A stretch of 45,715 nucleotides of DNA from Saprospiraceae bacterium (GTDB lineage Bacteria; Bacteroidota; Bacteroidia; Chitinophagales; Saprospiraceae). Where the stretch lies: positions 1 through 45,715 of the forward strand of contig JAHDGJ010000009.1 in the NCBI GenBank assembly GCA_020627705.1. Reading direction: 5' to 3'. A program made the position numbers and the translations under genes. Shown one piece after another: positions 44,801 to 45,715 of this stretch. Every line of letters starts with the position of its first letter. Positions within the stretch are counted from its first letter, which is position 1. The notes beneath the pieces were generated by a model, which saw nothing but the letters and a program-made list of their open reading frames with translations, made no database searches and was not told the DNA's origin.

Positions 44801-45110
44801 GGTAAGTATGATTGATTTAGCAATTCGTCAAGATATTGGAGCAGATCTTGGTGGAAACCTTCACAAATTCCAAATTTCATTTGACGTTTTTAATGTTGCG
44901 AATCTTATAAATAAAAATTGGGGAACTCGTTACGGGATACCTGGAGATTTTAATAATTATGAATTGTTAAATTTCGAAGAATTCGGACCAGATGGAACAA
45001 CTCCTTTGTATACTTACAGAGGTACTGAAACAGGAACGGCTGCTTATGATGTTTCAGATTTTAGTTCAAGGTGGAGAGCAAGATTAGGAGTTAGATATAT
45101 TTTTAACTAA
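41862..45110 (+). CDS. Oar-like TonB-dependent receptor
   Basis: A 1082-residue outer-membrane protein. The signal peptide ends in FALFGQG. Residues about 25-115 form a carboxypeptidase regulatory-like domain (GILGQIMNQNGEPIDGATVAAKH, GYYRIDNMKVGGPYQITVSYVG). The plug follows (LDEIVVSAQPGS, ISEEAIEKMPTLNRSLSDYTRLTPQ, AIYIDGAVNNDVFGLAG, FGGFAGGGINAVTKSG), then a large barrel ending in WRARLGVRYIFN. The GPTGAFYGS and NRSLSDYTRLTPQAS segments are typical of Oar-like proteins rather than SusC. The ligand is unknown. A strong terminator follows, so transcription probably ends before the next gene. Confidence 0.93.
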   Translation: MKKLILLFIGVSFAFALFGQGSTTSGILGQIMNQNGEPIDGATVAAKHGPTGAFYGSISDENGYYRIDNMKVGGPYQITVSYVGLDDVMMNDVFLRLGEPMKKNVNMAEGGIQLDEIVVSAQPGSVGKNSGTSTQISEEAIEKMPTLNRSLSDYTRLTPQASTANSGTSFGGVNNRYNAIYIDGAVNNDVFGLAGSGTNGGQTGISPISIDVIDQFQVVLSPYDVTFGGFAGGGINAVTKSGTNDLKGTAYYFWQNENMVGKTNGELIDRFGGEREKVDEFSQKTYGLSLGGPIVKDKVFFFANVEVQNDVTPRPFNLASYTSVSEDRAQEQDLNNLSNFLSSEYGYDAGGFGNTSSDLEGLKLFGKLDFNLNDKNKLTLRHSYTKAEQFRRNSSSSSRINFSNNGVFFPSTTNSTALELNTSISNSMSNNLIIGYTSVEDDRDPLGQDFPYVIIFDEDGGSIRFGSEQFSTANYLNQKIFTITDNFKLYKGNHTFTIGTHNEFYDIRNVFLAWNYGEYEFASVDDFINQAPAVGYTRVYSLVDDISGDETAAAAEFNAMQLGLYAQDEIAVNEKLTVTAGLRLDMPIISSDPEEAPRFNDEVLPRLLAAYPEFEGNVEAGSAPDGQLMFSPRLGLTYELDNNSRIRGGVGIFTSRIPFVWPGAMFNTNGLSSTFLGEWGIPGDVIFRPDVQNQYTFEEPRVPSGDMNLFTKDFKYPQVLRGNIGYDTQLGQGWNASLEATYTKTLNNVRYTNLNTSTEIEGNFTGSGDNRPIFERSEIDEDDFGAVYLGSNTNEGYAYNLTASVDKRFDNGLALNVAYTYGDSYALFEGTSSQNSSQWRGGVHVNGRNAAEFGRSDFALGSRVIAGLSQSFNILKESKTTISLFYEGQNGLPMSYVIGGDRDARNLNNERGSTSRYRSLVYVPTDANDINLVDIVNNDGVVTSSAADQWTALNEFIESDPHLSSRRGQYAEKNGGRAPWVSMIDLAIRQDIGADLGGNLHKFQISFDVFNVANLINKNWGTRYGIPGDFNNYELLNFEEFGPDGTTPLYTYRGTETGTAAYDVSDFSSRWRARLGVRYIFN

Positions 45111-45140
45111 TTCTTATCTAATAATAATCCCAACCGATTT

Positions 45141-45173
45141 AAAGGGGAGTGCTTCATTGCGTTCCCCTTTTTT
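45141..45173 (+). terminator. Rho-independent terminator of the TonB-dependent receptor gene
   Basis: AAAGGGGAGTGC (45141-45152) pairs with GCGTTCCCCTTT (45159-45170) over 12 bp including two G-T wobbles, with loop TTCATT and a run of T. It starts 30 bp after the stop codon. Confidence 0.9.
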
Positions 45174-45275
45174 ATTGCCCTAATGTTAAAACACGAGAAA
45201 TCATAATATGAATCTCTAATGATTTATATGTCCTTGTTTTTGTTATGTATATTTAAAGCAACCAATTAAAGAGAA

Positions 45276-45715
45276 ATGAAAAGATTTTTACCATTATTTA
45301 TTTTATGTCTTTTTGCCCTTAGCGGGAATGCCCAAATAGTGATTTCGGAGATCATGTATAATCCACCCGAAGGAGGTCAAGATTCGTTGGAATATATTGA
45401 GATTGTAAATACAGGAAATGCTGCCTTAGATATTTCTGGCTATTATTTTGATCCTGCAGAAGGTATTGGAGATACTTTGCCTACTGGCACAATGCTCGGA
45501 GTAGGAGAGTTTTTTGTTTTTGCCAAAAGTGCATCAGCGATGTCTAATGTATTTGGTGTATCTGTACGCCAATGGACAGATGGTGCCTTAACCAATGGCG
45601 GAGAAGACATCGTTTTTAGAGATGCAAATGGTGATGTTGTTGACATAGTAGAATATTCTGACGAGGCCCCATGGCCTGGATTTGACGATGGTACGGATGG
45701 TCAAGGTGCATCTAT
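45276..45715 (+). CDS. Lamin tail domain protein, 5' part only
   Basis: An open frame of 146 codons runs off the right edge. The signal peptide is MKRFLPLFILCLFALSGNAQ. Residues about 20-145 form a lamin tail domain (IVISEIMYNPPEGGQDSLEYIEIVN, LDISGYYF, TLPTGTMLGVGEFFVFAKSA, GALTNGGEDIVFRDANGDVV). Such domains occur in exported bacterial proteins, often with CotH kinase, nuclease or T9SS domains, which may lie beyond the edge. It lies 165 bases after the receptor gene and a terminator, so it is probably transcribed from its own promoter. Confidence 0.88.
   Translation, partial: MKRFLPLFILCLFALSGNAQIVISEIMYNPPEGGQDSLEYIEIVNTGNAALDISGYYFDPAEGIGDTLPTGTMLGVGEFFVFAKSASAMSNVFGVSVRQWTDGALTNGGEDIVFRDANGDVVDIVEYSDEAPWPGFDDGTDGQGAS

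Noticed and set aside
1-45715. CRISPR arrays, tRNAs, rRNAs, prophage or complete insertion sequences
   Set aside because: No regularly spaced repeats, tRNA-like cloverleafs, transposase, integrase or phage genes were seen on either strand.

Overview
The window looks like chromosomal DNA from a member of the Bacteroidota, most likely the Saprospiria (Saprospiraceae-like). This is an inference from gene content. There are several cargo proteins of the type IX secretion system (T9SS), one with a type B (CHU_C) and two with type A C-terminal sorting domains. There is also a PorP/SprF-like protein, an Oar-like TonB-dependent receptor, the DUF1800/DUF1501 pair, many lipoproteins with a short signal ending in Ser-Cys or Gly-Cys, an HscA-type Hsp70 and a CRY-DASH photolyase. 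The DNA is AT-rich, and several start regions carry the Bacteroidota -7 promoter motif TAnnTTTG. I see no rRNA, tRNA, CRISPR array, phage or complete insertion sequence.

Layout. 1-5.6 kb (minus strand): a very large secreted adhesin-like protein lacking only its last codon or two at the window edge, then a tight three-gene unit encoding a lipoprotein, a Sco-type copper chaperone and a cytochrome c. 5.6-12.5 kb (plus): a DASH photolyase, a 350-bp intergenic region with two perfect inverted repeats, and a 1666-residue T9SS cargo protein with a strong terminator. 12.5-12.8 kb: a GC-richer, hairpin-dense intergenic element. 12.8-28.4 kb: housekeeping and envelope genes in short units: LolD-like ATPase, two glycosyltransferases plus a YhhN-family membrane protein, SprF, an NlpC/P60 peptidase, cystathionine beta-synthase, a LysM protein, KdsB, cytidine deaminase, a sulfotransferase with PrmC, YbjQ with a 41-residue membrane peptide, a DJ-1/PfpI lipoprotein, glycerophosphodiesterase and DUF1853. 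28.5-35.1 kb (minus): a secreted-protein block of DUF1800, DUF1501 and a discoidin-like T9SS protein, with a CotH-family kinase and a lipoprotein upstream. 35.2-41.6 kb: FkbM methyltransferase, serine hydrolase with a SUI1 factor, HscA with a small lipoprotein, and a queuosine-precursor transporter with glutaminase. 41.6-45.7 kb (plus): a TonB-dependent receptor preceded by four TTTACAT repeats, then the start of a lamin-tail-domain protein.

How the genes fit together. Much of the window serves the cell envelope: T9SS cargo and SprF (surface display), KdsB and glycosyltransferases (LPS and polysaccharide), LolD (lipoprotein export), LysM and NlpC/P60 (wall), Sco and cytochrome c (respiration). 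The most distinctive unit is DUF1800-DUF1501-discoidin/T9SS, which has a candidate promoter, a candidate terminator and a CotH kinase next to it. The best candidates for undescribed biology are the structured intergenic element near 12.6 kb, the paired palindromes at 7.24-7.31 kb, the 41-residue membrane peptide coupled to YbjQ, the phased TTTACAT array, and the exported kinase/DUF1501 neighbourhood. No database search was possible, so family names rest on motifs recognised by eye.
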